A DNA stretch of 64,000 nt from Fragilariopsis cylindrus CCMP1102 (Eukaryota; Bacillariophyta; Bacillariophyceae; Bacillariales; Bacillariaceae): NCBI GenBank assembly GCA_900095095.1, contig FMBT01000393.1, forward strand, positions 87,549-151,548, in the 5' to 3' direction. Under the pieces are notes generated by a model. It ran no database searches. It saw nothing but the letters and a program-made list of their open reading frames with translations, and was not told the origin of the DNA. The position numbers were made by a program, and so were the translations under genes. How positions within the stretch are numbered: the stretch's first letter is position 1; each line of letters begins with the position of its first letter. Shown here piece by piece: positions 1 through 10,965 of the stretch.

Positions 1-647
1 TCATCATCGTCCATGTGTTTCGTAGCCTGAACTTCTGGATGAGTTTTACTATCACGTGTATCCCCTCCGAAAAAACTTTCGACTGATGTACTGAATGATG
101 TTGTCCATCTCTTTGTTGCCATTATGGCACCCTCGATTGTATCATACCCACTCGCATAAAATCCTAATGCACCTATAAATCCAAATGTACCGACCGTACC
201 TAATGTTGCAATTCGTAGTGCTCTAGACGCTGTCTGAGCAGCAACAGCTTTGATTGCTTCCTTATCAGCAGCGGTTTTTATTCTAGCGGCTTTTCTGCTC
301 ATAGTGTCCTTAGTATTATTGTTATCGACACCACCATCACCTAGACCGCCCCCAACAAAATCTTCCAAACGATCCGCAGGCATGCGCAGACCAAAATACG
401 TTCCCGCAATTAATGGCACCGATGTTAGAAACAGTATATTTCCAGGGTTCTGTAACCAACCCGACGTATTATTATTTTCATCGGTACTCCAACAATAACT
501 CAACCACCAAAGTGAACTTTCTTCAAGTTTCCATGCTTTCTTGTTACTACTACTACTACTACTACTACTACTACCACTGAGGCTATCGATTCCGGCATTG
601 TTGGTGGCATTGTCTTCGTTCTTCGATGGATTGGTGGAAGACGACAT
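1..647 (-). CDS. Partial two-TM membrane protein, TMEM242-like
   Basis: The reading frame starts at an ATG at 645-647 and stays open to base 1, so only the first ~215 codons are here and the C-terminus lies outside the window. The protein has a Ser/Asn-rich N-terminus with a run of nine Ser (an ACT microsatellite at 544-572), a hydrophobic segment at about residues 71-88, a basic and Ala-rich stretch (AARIKTAADKEA), then a second hydrophobic, Gly-rich segment at about 146-166 preceded by SRALRIATLG. Two TM segments with an ALR...G..G motif before the second resemble the TMEM242 family (linked to mitochondrial complex assembly in animals), but I recognise only the general pattern. The location is unproven and the name should be treated as tentative. 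Confidence 0.6.
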   Translation of the reverse strand, partial: MSSSTNPSKNEDNATNNAGIDSLSGSSSSSSSSSNKKAWKLEESSLWWLSYCWSTDENNNTSGWLQNPGNILFLTSVPLIAGTYFGLRMPADRLEDFVGGGLGDGGVDNNNTKDTMSRKAARIKTAADKEAIKAVAAQTASRALRIATLGTVGTFGFIGALGFYASGYDTIEGAIMATKRWTTSFSTSVESFFGGDTRDSKTHPEVQATKHMDDD

Positions 648-1503
648 GGAATAAGAATTGATCTTTCTTTGTTTTGTGATATTTCAATATTGCACCGTGT
701 TATAGATACAATATCATTATTACGACTTGTATACAGCAATTGATTTGTATCGGACTGGATCGAATCGAGAAATGGTAGTGATACAAGCACCGCACCTTTG
801 GACTATAAGTCTCTGATTCTCTACGATCTATGAGAGCCCCGACGTCGACTATCTAACTAGCTAAAGACAATATCGGCTGTCAATCACTTGTCTCGTAAAA
901 TACAGTTCTTGATGCGTTATTTTGAAATTTGTCAATTTGTTGTACAATTTTAAAATTGTAGCAGATTACTTCGCAACTCGATTTCTTCTTTTTGTTTTTT
1001 GTTGCCCTTCTAGAATTTAGTAGCTAGCTAGACTCATAACCTATTATTTTCCTAGTACATATTCACGATTGCACATGTCAACTTGTAATTGCGTTGCCTC
1101 TGCCTAGTTGCTTGCTGGTGGTTTTGAAGGATGAGACTGACAATCAAATCAGTCCCTATTAAAAAATGGGAAGTTAGGGTTGCAACCAATTGTGTTCAAC
1201 ATGTACAAGTAATCATACATTGTATGTGTACTAGCAGGGATTGGATTGGGTCAATATGAGTCTATCTGGTATGACTCTGGTGTGCATGATCCCCACCTAA
1301 CACAAACAACATACACAGATATATTACTAAAAACTAATTAACTATTCGATTATTTTGTTTTAGAGATAATCTGTTATTATATTGTGTTAAAGTGCTGTAG
1401 TACTATTAATTTCCCAAATTGAGGACTCCTTTTTCTTGTCATTAAAACGTCATTTACCTGCCTACTCTACCCTACCCTACCGAGGAGAAGTAATATAGTA
1501 TTC
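648..1503. other. Intergenic region between two minus-strand genes
   Basis: AT-rich and without a convincing ORF, RNA gene or repeat. It should hold the promoter of the gene ending at 647 (minus strand, so upstream is to the right) and the 3' end of the DUF6824 gene. I see no recognisable motif. Confidence 0.5.
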
Positions 1504-3312
1504 TTAATTCACCGCGCCGTCTTCCAGTAGTCGCGACTTGAAACGCTTCAGCCGTGATCCTCCAGTACGTCCACCATTAACAACTGCGTTGTCCTCGTTA
1601 TTCTTAATGACATTGTTATTGCTGGTATTGATCAACGAGTTGGATGAGGAAGACGACAATGATGATGCCTCACTGTCGGATACAACCGGTCGCTTTTTAG
1701 AGTTAGAAGTAGTGCCCGAAGAATCCATGGCCGCAGCCGCCGCTTTGGCGACCAATACCTCACGATACATGCTTTGTATATCAACCTTCTTGCCATTTAC
1801 GGGAGGAATAATTGAGGTGGTATTGGTATTGGCATTAGCATCAGTAACTGGTCCAATATCTTTGCTGTTGGACCTGTTCCTGTTGACATCATGAGGATAA
1901 GGACCATACTGGGTCTGGTAAGGATGACCATATTGATCCCGTTGATAGTACGGGTGTTGCTCATGGGTATATGGTGGATACCTGTGTTGTTGTGAATGTT
2001 GTGGATGATGTGCATGTGGATGATGTGACTGTACCATCGGTCCGATCATCGGTGAGGTTGCAGAAGACGGTGTCGTCGTCGAAGTTCTTGTTGTTGCTGC
2101 CACTGATGTCGATGCGAGCGCAGAAGCTCTAGCAGCTTTCAATTCATGAAGTATAGCTTCTTGCTGTTGCGATGGAGTGAGCTGATGAAAGATCGGATGT
2201 TGCATCAACTTAGTAGCTGCCGCAGTGAAAGCCTTGGCCGTCAACGCATCATTATCGATATTATTCGATGATGAAGAAGTGGATGATCCGTTCGCAGCAG
2301 GCATCCTACTCAATTCCATCATTGCCTCAAACGCGGTTGGCGTTGAAGCAGGGATGATAGTATGTTCTTGTCGATGAGGTGTTTCAACTAAACCGCTTGT
2401 GTGGATGTTTTTGACGGTACTATTTCCGGTGGTAGTAGTGACGTTCTCTCGCAAATCAGGTGCACCTTCTCGTAGGGCTTGAGATGTTTTCTCTCTTGCC
2501 TTTGTGTTCCCGACATCGACCCAAGCAGGACCCTCCTCTGTTGCTGGGATAAGAGCAGACTTCTTAATTCGTCTAAGGAATCGTCCACCGGCTCCCCGGA
2601 CACTCACTACGATACATTGAGCGATTTTAGGTTTATCGCGACGCTTTGCCAGTAGATATAGTTTTTGATATGCCTTGACGAGTGATCGGTATTGAACATT
2701 CCCAGGATGGTGGTTTGTTTCTCCCCCTCTCCCACATAACACATCATTCGGTTGGACAACGATTTTGTTGTTGTTGTCTCCACCACAGATGGGCTTTGTA
2801 TCAATCGGAGCTAACTTCACAAGCTTTGTATCAATCGGATCTAACTTCCCAAACATATTTTCACGTTCGGTTTCTCTCAACCATGCTTCGGGATCGGATA
2901 GGATCCAGGAAAAATTAGCCAGATCCATCGCAAATGCCGCTGCTACTGCTGATTCAGAGTCAACAGAAGTGTTAGGCGAAGGAAGAGGATCGGTAGATGT
3001 TTTCTTCTCTTGTTGTGTTGGTATACTAGTCGTAGGTGGTGAAGGACGACTATTTTTGGATGTATGAGAAGAAGTAGATGATGCATCGTCTTCTTCAATC
3101 GTGTTGTTGTCCATCGTTACTTCGCGTGCCGTCGCTTTCAAAGTAGGAAGAGGTGGAGGTACTGCTGTTGCTGTGGTGTTGATGGAGGAAGTGCCAGTAT
3201 TGTTGATCGTTCTTTTATCGACGTCTTTCTTCTTCGTTCCACCTAGCGCTTGAAGAGCTACTAAAGCAATGCTTTCCAGACTAGCTGTTGTGCTGTCGTT
3301 AGTGTTTTCCAT
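1504..3312 (-). CDS. DUF6824 domain protein
   Basis: Intronless, 602 aa, ATG at 3310-3312. The only ordered part is at about residues 183-275, with PNDVLCGRGG, NHHPGN and VQYR followed by a basic stretch (LLAKRRDKPKIAQ) and GGRFLRR. This is the hallmark of DUF6824, a family expanded in diatoms with unknown biochemical function and often suspected of a regulatory role. The N-terminal ~180 residues and the C-terminal half are low complexity: Ser/Thr/Asn runs, a His/Gln/Tyr/Pro-rich stretch around residues 425-475, then a basic tail (SRLKRFKSRL) that could be nuclear targeting. It diverges from the esterase gene starting at 4059. The family call is firm; any function is inference. Confidence 0.88.
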   Translation of the reverse strand: MENTNDSTTASLESIALVALQALGGTKKKDVDKRTINNTGTSSINTTATAVPPPLPTLKATAREVTMDNNTIEEDDASSTSSHTSKNSRPSPPTTSIPTQQEKKTSTDPLPSPNTSVDSESAVAAAFAMDLANFSWILSDPEAWLRETERENMFGKLDPIDTKLVKLAPIDTKPICGGDNNNKIVVQPNDVLCGRGGETNHHPGNVQYRSLVKAYQKLYLLAKRRDKPKIAQCIVVSVRGAGGRFLRRIKKSALIPATEEGPAWVDVGNTKAREKTSQALREGAPDLRENVTTTTGNSTVKNIHTSGLVETPHRQEHTIIPASTPTAFEAMMELSRMPAANGSSTSSSSNNIDNDALTAKAFTAAATKLMQHPIFHQLTPSQQQEAILHELKAARASALASTSVAATTRTSTTTPSSATSPMIGPMVQSHHPHAHHPQHSQQHRYPPYTHEQHPYYQRDQYGHPYQTQYGPYPHDVNRNRSNSKDIGPVTDANANTNTTSIIPPVNGKKVDIQSMYREVLVAKAAAAAMDSSGTTSNSKKRPVVSDSEASSLSSSSSNSLINTSNNNVIKNNEDNAVVNGGRTGGSRLKRFKSRLLEDGAVN

Positions 3313-4058
3313 GGCTATCGTATTAATACAGTAGAGTTGCTTGGATAGAATGGATTAGGTAATGTAAAGTAATGATAAAATTTATTTTTGTAATCTACGA
3401 CGATGTGTAATCTGATAATCTTCGCACTGAAAATGAGTTGAAAGTGCCTGCTTCAATCGTGTTGTTGTCCAACACGAATCGAATCGAAATTTACTTGGCG
3501 ATGCACGGTGGTAACCCGTTGCTAATTATACACCTGGTCAATTCCTGACTTGATTTTTCTAATCGTGCAGATCTTGAAGAGAAAAAATCTCATTTATTGG
3601 CAGAGAATACACGTAAGAACGCAGTAAGAACGTAGGACCTACGACGAATGATTACCTGCCTTTTTAATTTTCATTCATGGCAGAGAATACGTCCGATCAG
3701 AAATTTACTTAAGAACTCTTGCTTCCGTAAAAAACAAAGTGTGTGGTTGTCTCGGTGATAGCCAATAAACCATATTTAGTCATACTAGTACTTATCGTAC
3801 CTTTGTTTGTACCGCCTGTGTACGTACTACAGTAGGACTGATATATTATTTAGACGTGACTCGAAAAGCTCTGATGATCCTCGGAGGATTTTGATTGCGT
3901 AGATTTTTTATTCAAACAAATAAGTACAGTAGAAGCAAAGTCGTCACAACAAAGTTGCAAGCTGAAAATACTAACAAGTAATTAAGTTAAGCAAGGAGAT
4001 CAATCATAATATCATCATATAGCAAAGCAGTTAATACTGAATATAATTGTACATCATC
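3313..4058. promoter_or_regulatory. Divergent intergenic region (DUF6824 / esterase)
   Basis: About 745 bp separate two divergently transcribed genes, so both promoters should be here. A 21-nt stretch beginning CTTCAATCGTG near 3451 is repeated exactly near 3091, inside the DUF6824 coding region (residues MDNNTIEE). A second short direct repeat (GGCAGAGAATAC) occurs at about 3600 and 3680. No TATA or known diatom element can be assigned with confidence. Confidence 0.4.
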
Positions 4059-5018
4059 ATGCCTCAATTAGCCGCTTCCGGTCGTCCCAAGCTTCTATTG
4101 TTGGGAGATTCTCTAACACAAATCGCCTTCGAAGGGGGAGGTTGGGCGAGTAGTTTAGCGAATCGATATCAAAGACGTGCCGATGTTCTAAATAGAGGAA
4201 TGTCTGGGTATAACAGTCGTTGGTACATTCGATACGCTGAAGATAATGATGTTTGGAATGAACCAGGAAACATTGTCTTGATAACAATATTTTTTGGTGC
4301 AAACGACGCAGCGTTACCAGATCGAGATCCAGCAAAGCATGTACCGATTCCTGAATATCAAGAAAATTTAGAAATGTTAATTGACAACGCAACCAAATCA
4401 TACCCAAACGCAAAGATATTGCTTATCTCACCCCCACCCGTTCATCGAGAACAACGCTTAGCTTTCCAAAAAGTAAGTAGACGGTTTTAAAATTACACGC
4501 AATATTAGGCATGAAACAAAAAACGAGCTTCACAATCTAATACTTTTATTTCTTCCTTCTTCTCATTTGGTCTCCATTGTATTGTATTGTATTGTATTGT
4601 ATTGTATTGCACATAGGAACGATACGGTAATAAAGCAACGGGGATTGCCGAACGAACCTCCGAACACGCATCACTATACGCTGCGGTTTGTCGGGAGGTT
4701 GCTAAAAAGAAAAATGTACCCTGCTTGGATGTGTTTACCGCAATGCTGAATGATGTGGATGAGGGAAAACACACTGATGCTGACGATTTCGGTCGTTATT
4801 TTCATGATGGATTACATTTCTCAGAAATTGGACATACATTTGTTTATGATGAAATAACGAAAGCTATTCAAACAAATTTTCCTAATTTGGAGGTACGTCC
4901 CTGTCCAATTACTGGACAATGTAACAATAGCTCATCGGAGTGTGATGGTATCAAGAATAGTGGACCATATCATGACGAAATCAACTTGAATGATTGGAAG
5001 AAGGCCTTCGAATCATAA
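4059..5018 (+). CDS. IAH1: SGNH/GDSL esterase, isoamyl acetate hydrolase type
   Basis: Two exons, 4059-4472 and 4617-5018, encode 271 aa. The intron (145 nt) has a GTAAGT donor in phase 0 and an ATAG acceptor right after an ATTGT pentamer tract. Translation starts at ATG 4059; a TTG four codons upstream is not a start. The SGNH blocks are all present: GDSL with nucleophile Ser18, block II Gly47-Asn52 (GMSGYN), block III FFGANDA with Gly80/Asn82, and DGLH with Asp202/His205. The RRADVLNRG and DGLHFSEIGH context is that of eukaryotic IAH1-like esterases, which hydrolyse small acetate or acyl esters. There is no signal peptide, so it is probably cytosolic. Natural substrate unknown. Confidence 0.9.
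4576..4609 (+). repeat. ATTGT pentanucleotide tract inside an intron
   Basis: About seven tandem ATTGT units sit directly before the 3' splice site of the esterase intron, where a polypyrimidine tract would normally lie. Unit number may vary between strains. Confidence 0.85.
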
Positions 5019-5532
5019 GAGATAGAACACAATTCAAGTGTATCATAATATCGTGTACAATCGACGATTGTATGGATTGAATCGAATCGAACTGTTTCAA
5101 CAATGGTATCGACACAAACGAAAATGTGCATTATTAGAATACTGTATAGTTATACTTTGTAGGTTATTATTTTGGAGAAGATAGAGTAGCTTATTTATTT
5201 TATTCGTGATTCATATGGAAAACGATTCTTGTTGTTGTGTGTGCCATAAACGCAGCAATGTTAGGTCCTATCAGAAAATTCGGTTATCAAAATTTAATTG
5301 GTTCTCAGTCGACTTGGTGTGTAGTTCACTGAGAGAGAGAGAGAGAGGGAAAGATTTCGTCCCAACAATTTCTGACAACGCCGCTTTTAAGCTAGTTCAT
5401 TTTGTTGCTGTTGTTGACCAATATTGTGACTGATTCTTTTCGCTTTTGACCTGGAATTGTGTACCATTAACGCTTGTAAAGGAGCTTACTACTACCTTCC
5501 AGCGCAAGATCTGCCAGTCGAGTAGTCTTTGT
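5019..5532. other. Convergent intergenic region (esterase / GNAT)
   Basis: Holds the 3' ends of two converging genes. A short GA tract at about 5331-5348 is the only repeat seen. No gene is supported. Confidence 0.5.
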
Positions 5533-6586
5533 CTAGTCTAGTACTCGAGCGAGGTATATCTTTTGAATCGGTTTTTTAACATTCAATTCTTCAAATTCCA
5601 GTCGTTCATAAAACATTAATGCGTCATGATTATCACGTTCAACAGACAAAAATAAAAATGGAGGAAATGATGATGTGTCTGTACCACTAACAACCCATTT
5701 TGCGGCGATCTTTGTGGCAAGTCGGACCAATGTGGATCCTATCTTACGACGTCGTGCCGTAGGATTCACCGCAACATTCGCAATGTATCTGCATAGATAG
5801 ATAATAAGAGACTGGTTATTGTTAGTTGTGAAAATTATAAATGTCAAGGAGTAATACGAAGACGAGAAAATCTCAGATGATGGGTACGTACGGGAGCTCT
5901 GGTCGTGCATTTTTATTGCCACCTATTGAAATTGGAATCGGAGAAGGTAAGCATCCCATTTCTAGAAATCCAACAACGCTGGTACTTGTATCATTATCAT
6001 CGACAATAATGGATAATGATGGAATCGTCGCAACTAAAAAAGAATGTGGGAGTGAATCCTCTTTTTTTACCTCTATCATTCGTTGTCTGAGCTGCGTTTC
6101 GATAAATTGACGTTGTTGTTCTGGTGGCAATGATTCCTGGTTATTGTCCTCGCCTATACTATCCCACATAAATGCTTTGTTGTTACTATCATCGCTGTCG
6201 CTGTCGTTGCTGCTTTCACTTTCGCTGTTGTTGCTTCTACTGCTGTCCCCCTCTTCATTTTCGTCGTCAAACGAAGACATCAAAAGTCCGACAATATCAG
6301 GTATATCTGCAGCATTAGCGCTTCTGTAGGTGATTTTTGGTGTTAAAATCCTGGCTTCATTCTTGTCAGAAGGAGAATCTGATGCTATAGAATCACTATT
6401 GTCAATTGGTAACGCCGACGAATACAATGACGTTATTCTCGTTGTCGTTATCTTCGGTATTTCCAAGGAGAATCCTTCACAACACGAAAGAATTACGACG
6501 AAGAAGATCAGATGTAGCATCGAGGAATATAGTATGATACGCATTGTAGTTCCCGACTCTTCAATTCCAATTCGCGATATGAACAT
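5533..6586 (-). CDS. GNAT N-acetyltransferase, probably plastid-targeted
   Basis: Two exons on the minus strand, 6586-5892 and 5788-5533 (103-nt intron, GTACGT donor, TGCAG acceptor, phase 2), encode 316 aa from the first ATG. Met15 (codon at 6544) is a better start because it puts the hydrophobic MRIILYSSMLHLIFFVVIL signal core at the N-terminus; it is followed by SCCEG-FSLE, a Phe at the presumed cleavage site as in diatom plastid ASAFAP motifs. The GNAT fold begins near ITYRSANAADIPDIVGLL (~residue 87), is interrupted by a Ser/Asp/Asn-rich insert, and its CoA-binding motif A spans the splice junction (YIANVAVNPTARRRKIGS). The C-terminus LMFYERLEFEEL is the usual GNAT end. The substrate (protein N-terminus, lysine or small amine) cannot be told. 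Confidence 0.85.
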
Positions 6587-6959
6587 TAGGTAAAACAGTT
6601 CAATATTCCACTCTTCATTTCATATTCAATATTGCAGATAGACTTGTGTTGTTTTGTTGTTGTCGAAGTTTTGAACTATGAAAGAGAAAAGGGAAAGGAA
6701 GGGAGCGATGAGTTGTTTCTATTGGCACGATCTTTTGATTCCGGGGAATGAGAATTTAGTGTTATCAAGGGCTGTAAATCGGGGGATATTGAATATCAGA
6801 ATAACCCCCTTTTAATGATGTGTCATCAGCTCGAGACTGACCTTAAGATCACTTTTTTACGAGCCGTATCTTCACAATGACACAAACAACAAACGCATGC
6901 ATGATTGTCAATAGCCACACTATTGAGTGAGTCATTTATTGAATACGGTATTGTATCTC
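6587..6959. promoter_or_regulatory. Divergent promoter region (GNAT / cupin-DUF952)
   Basis: 373 bp between two divergent starts, so it must carry both promoters. No repeat or recognisable binding motif was found. Confidence 0.4.
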
Positions 6960-8019
6960 ATGAAAAAATCAAATCATCTACTACTAAATCTAGCAACGAA
7001 GGCTTACAACGGAATCAATAGAAGATCTCATAGAAATATTACTGTTCTTGCTCAAACATACGACAACGACGTTTTCAGAATAAAATCATATCGGAAAGAA
7101 TACAGCACGAACACTATGATTCCTAAGATTGTTGGAAAGTCGACACGAGTCGTTGAAACGGAAGGTTTTAGTATTGATGAATTTGCTGGTAATGTTGGTT
7201 CCAATGACGATACCATGAGTCTAGCGGTTGTTAAGGTGTCGAAGCCATACAGCGAACCTTGGTTGACTTTACATTACGACGAGTGGATCGCTGTTATTCG
7301 TGGTCAGATGGACTGTATGGTTTCGACGAAAAGACACAGAAAGAAGTCAAAGCTTTGTCTGCTGTTGCTGGTGATACAATTTATATTGAAAGAGGACAAC
7401 GATTTAAACCGGTTTTCCCCGTTGCCGATACGGAGTACATTCCCGTTTGTATTCCAGCTTTTAAACCCGAAAGATGTATAAGAGAAGATGAAGGTCTCGA
7501 TGATAAAGAGGAAGAGGAAAGAGTAAAGAACCAACTACAGGAATTACACGAGAAGACTGACAATACTGCTGCTGAAACTACTACTACTACTGCCAACACC
7601 ACAGTGACGATTGTTTTTTGTATCACATCTGTGAAAAATCATTATGGGAAGCTGCAATCGATTCCGATGTTGCGTACTTTCCTCCAACGTTTACGGAAGA
7701 CGGATTTGTCCACGCATGTAGCGTTCCGAACCAATTAATTAAAATCGCTAATCATTATTACACATCGTCCAAAGGTGATTGGGTCTGTCTGAAACTACCG
7801 ACCGCGGAAACTTTGAAAAATAAATGTGGAATTGTAACAATATTCGAAGAACCAAAATCCGTTGGATCAACTGATCCTGTCAAAGCAACAGAAGGAGAAA
7901 CAGCTCTCTTTCCTCATATACATGGTGGTATCGTTCCTGGAATTGTTATTGGAACGTATCCAATTGAACGGGATTCTACGAAGGGAACATTTTTAGGCAT
8001 TACTGGAATGGCAAAATAA
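6960..8019 (+). CDS. Cupin-DUF952 fusion with two apparent -1 frameshifts
   Basis: Three overlapping frames together encode one protein: 6960 to about 7330, about 7322-7618, and about 7615-8019. It starts with a basic, Ser/Asn-rich, acid-poor leader (MKKSNHLLLNLATKAYNG) that looks mitochondrial; the GTG at 6927 is not a start. A cupin follows (LTLHYDEWIAVIRGQM, then AVAGDTIYIERGQRFKP after the shift), then a charged and Thr-rich linker, then a DUF952 domain (YHICEKSLWEAA, DGFVHACS, FPHIHGG, FLGI). The first shift lies between 7320 and 7332 (GTTT or AAAA), the second in a T6 run at 7614-7619; each needs one extra base to stay in frame. Either the assembly lost bases here or the gene is decaying. 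The strong conservation downstream favours assembly error. Function is unknown. Confidence 0.75.
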
Positions 8020-8750
8020 TAAATAAATAATATAAAATGACAATAAATAACTATAAAAATTGATCACACCGTGATCCCCCATTTCTTGCTTACTTACATC
8101 AATTTTACCGACGAACAATCCACTCAAATTTCGTTTATTGAGTCAGAGACTATTAGCTAGATAAGAAGCAATACCGGTAGAGACGGATTAGTTGATTTTC
8201 ACTTCTCTTCTCAAAGGTTAAGAATAAAGTGAATGATTAGTTCGAGGTCTTGATTCGCGTATCTTATTTCCTTTAATTCAAATTCTCTTATTTCTCTGTT
8301 CAAAACCCTGTCGTATATTATTTTATCAGACTGTATGCATGGTTGTCCTTTGAGCCACTGTTGTCGTCGTCGTTTTGTTGTTGTGGTTACCATTTTAGTT
8401 AACAAGAGAAGAATGAGCACATTGTAGTAAAAAGTAGAAGCCAATTTAGCATTCAACAAGAACAAGGATGAGAAACATTAAAAGATATTAAATAGCTTCT
8501 ATCAACAACGCATTTCCATTTTCTGCAGAAAATATGATCTGTATGATGATGGTTATAATAATGGTACAGTAATATCAATAACTATGATGATATGATTGAA
8601 AGACGTTTGTGTAATAAGTGTAATGATAGTAGGAATTTTTATAACAATACTTTGATTTTTAACCATCAAAATGAAGCAATTAACTTGTTTGTTATATGAT
8701 CATCATTGCTGCAAAATCCAAGATATGGGACCTAATTCGATTTCTACTCG

Positions 8751-8848
8751 TTTTCTTTACTTTCCTTTCCTTTTCTTTTCCTTTCTTTCCTTTCCTTTCC
8801 TTTCCTTTCTTTTCTTTTCTTTTTTTTTCTTTTCTTTTCTTTTCTTTC
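8751..8848 (+). repeat. Polypyrimidine (TTTCC/TTTTC) tract
   Basis: Nearly 100 bp made only of T and C apart from a single A, in mixed TTTCC and TTTTC units. Simple-sequence DNA; the reading frame through it (Phe/Leu/Ser only) is not a gene. Confidence 0.9.
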
Positions 8849-9188
8849 ATCTAATTTCAGTTATTTATTCTCTCATACGATGTAAATACCCTTTTTATTT
8901 TTTGGTATCCACTGGTAATAGAGGTGGCAACTTTGATCTAGAATCCACCATTTCCTTTTTTTAAATGGATACAGTAGTAGGCGTGTGGATCAGATCATAT
9001 ACCATAAACAGTCGACGTGTAGAAAAAGGGGAACATAGGAGAGGATAAAATGTAATACATTATTTATAAGTCAGCGGACCATACAACAACGTTATGTTTA
9101 AGATTTAAAATATTACTGCATACTCTTGTAAATTTTGAATCAATCTTACCTGTGGCGTCTTTTCTCGTGATTTGCAATAAGTCTGTGA

Positions 9189-9232
9189 AACACACACACA
9201 AAAAATACACAAACAAACAAACAGACAAACAA
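9189..9232 (+). repeat. CA / CAAA microsatellite
   Basis: A CA run passes into CAAA tetramers. Read on the minus strand it gives a T/G-rich tract directly upstream of the TTTCACAG acceptor-like site at 9183-9190. Confidence 0.8.
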
Positions 9233-10398
9233 AGGGGTTAGAACGTAAGAACCGTGCTATTTTGTTATTTCAGTTTTCAGTACATCGAAAATAATGTCAT
9301 ATCAAAGATAAGTGTAAGAGCCGACAAATGACTGGAGTGTGCAACGATATACACGGCGGATCCAACTCGATCAAAATCACGAACAAAACCCATGGGGGGA
9401 TAGGATGGAAAGCAAATTATCTCGTCTCGATCCTCTCTCTCTCTCTCCCGGTCGTTTTTTTTGTTCTTGACTGGTTTGTCATCCAAAATTTAGATATGCA
9501 ATAATATTCGCGACTTCGTGAATTATTTGTTCAACGTGAATTGTTTAAGGAAAGAATTAACAAATCGACCCCCATCTTTTGTTCGATTCATTTTTTTCTT
9601 TTTTTTTTCGCCATCGTTGTTGTCGTTGATATTTATTTTCTCCGTCACCAACCAACGTTTACAATTTAATTATTCGTTGTGTTGTGTTCACAGTGTGTAT
9701 ACGTACATCTGCCGATCGAACGGTCTTGCATTTTTGAAGCTGAGCCTTCAATTGATTGGGTACCGGTAATAAAGTAGTGTCTGCCATGATCTAATATATA
9801 ATCTGATATAATCTATTCTAATGCTCTTGAGCTTGGCAATGGTTGCAATAATGATATTATTATTACGGTGACTTTGTTTGTGTAGGTAGCTACTGCAGTA
9901 GTGAATGTGAGTTAGCTGTTAACAAAATTGAATTTTTAATTTGCGGTCGTACTTTTTCTTCTTCATGGTCTAGTATAATAGCATACTAAGCATATGATTC
10001 ATATATACAGTATAAGCTTCCCCTACTCTAAGTACCGTACTCGATATCTTCACTTAAAATATAGAGGCATTCCTTATCGTGAAAACGAGGATTAGATCAA
10101 CATTTATTCGCAAAAGTACTTATTGATTATGTCTGCGTAGTCCTACATGATTGTACGAGGTAAAATAATCGTGAAATTGAAAATCAATAGTTCCATACCC
10201 TTTTTGATCCCTTGAAGAGCTGAGAAAATCCAGTCTTCTTTGAAAGAAAAGACACCGTCGTCTACTTTTCATAATTAAACAGTCAACATACCGGTACACG
10301 AACTAACACTAAACGAGCTCTACTGTACTTACGTAGCATTCAAGATCCAAGTATTCGAAACTAATATCTTATTATTATAAAACTATTACTATCGTACC

Positions 10399-10965
10399 AT
10401 GGCCGATTCAACAAACGACGAAGTTGTCATTGACAAACATTCTGGTTATGAAGCAACGTTAATAGGAGTAGCGATTACTGCTATAATTCTGGGTGTACTA
10501 GGATTATTCATTGTATACTATATACGAACATTCCAATCTAAAAAAGAAGAAGCAATCAACAAGAAATGTATTTATCCCTATTTACAAAATTTTGAAGTTG
10601 ATGATATTGATATAAGAAGAGCACCGACAGGTGGTTGGCATGGAACATATATGAATAAATTAGCATACGGTATTAATGAATTCGAAGCAAGAAGTGAAAC
10701 TAGCGATGGTCGTGATAGTAATTCATCATCAAAAGATACACTCCTATCTACGACATACGACGATAATAATGAAGTAAAAGAAGATGCTGTTGATATAGAA
10801 ATTGGTAGACAAGATTTCGAAAAGGCGAGAAAGGATTCACGTTTCATGGGTGGTGTAGCAACAAAGGCTGCACCATATTATGGTCTATCAGTAGTAGATG
10901 ATTCCAATGATGAAACGGTGTATGATGATGTACGTCCATGGCAGAAGACAGAAGATACTATTTAA
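10399..10965 (+). CDS. Small single-pass membrane protein, unknown
   Basis: Intronless, 188 aa, ATG at 10399 in an ACCATGG context. A short acidic N-terminus is followed by one clear TM helix at about residues 20-43 (ATLIGVAITAIILGVLGLFIVYYI), a basic patch (RTFQSKKEEAINKK) and a hydrophilic C-terminal ~130 residues with the ordered-looking motif APTGGWHGTYMNKLAYG near residue 75. The positive-inside pattern suggests that the long C-terminal part faces the cytosol. I do not recognise the family. It is flanked by long AT-rich gaps, and codon use resembles its neighbours, so it is probably a real, lineage-specific gene. Confidence 0.75.
   Translation: MADSTNDEVVIDKHSGYEATLIGVAITAIILGVLGLFIVYYIRTFQSKKEEAINKKCIYPYLQNFEVDDIDIRRAPTGGWHGTYMNKLAYGINEFEARSETSDGRDSNSSSKDTLLSTTYDDNNEVKEDAVDIEIGRQDFEKARKDSRFMGGVATKAAPYYGLSVVDDSNDETVYDDVRPWQKTEDTI

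Larger units (their letters stand above)
8020..10398. other. 2.4-kb gene-poor region
   Basis: No confident gene. It contains a pyrimidine tract (8751-8848), a CA/CAAA tract (9189-9232) and several short ORFs without recognisable features, including an 84-codon minus ORF at 8211-8465 and a 69-codon minus ORF at 9277-9486. On the minus strand a 33-nt block at 9150-9182 is bounded by a strong acceptor (TTTCACAG) and a GTAAGA donor, so an unrecognised spliced transcript is possible. Confidence 0.4.

Noticed and set aside
500-790. 96-codon minus ORF with a poly-Val stretch
   Set aside because: It is the ACT repeat and upstream sequence read in the wrong frame of the TMEM242-like gene.
8671-8964. 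97-codon Phe/Leu/Ser ORF through the pyrimidine tract
   Set aside because: Simple-sequence DNA; any frame of TTTCC repeats is open.
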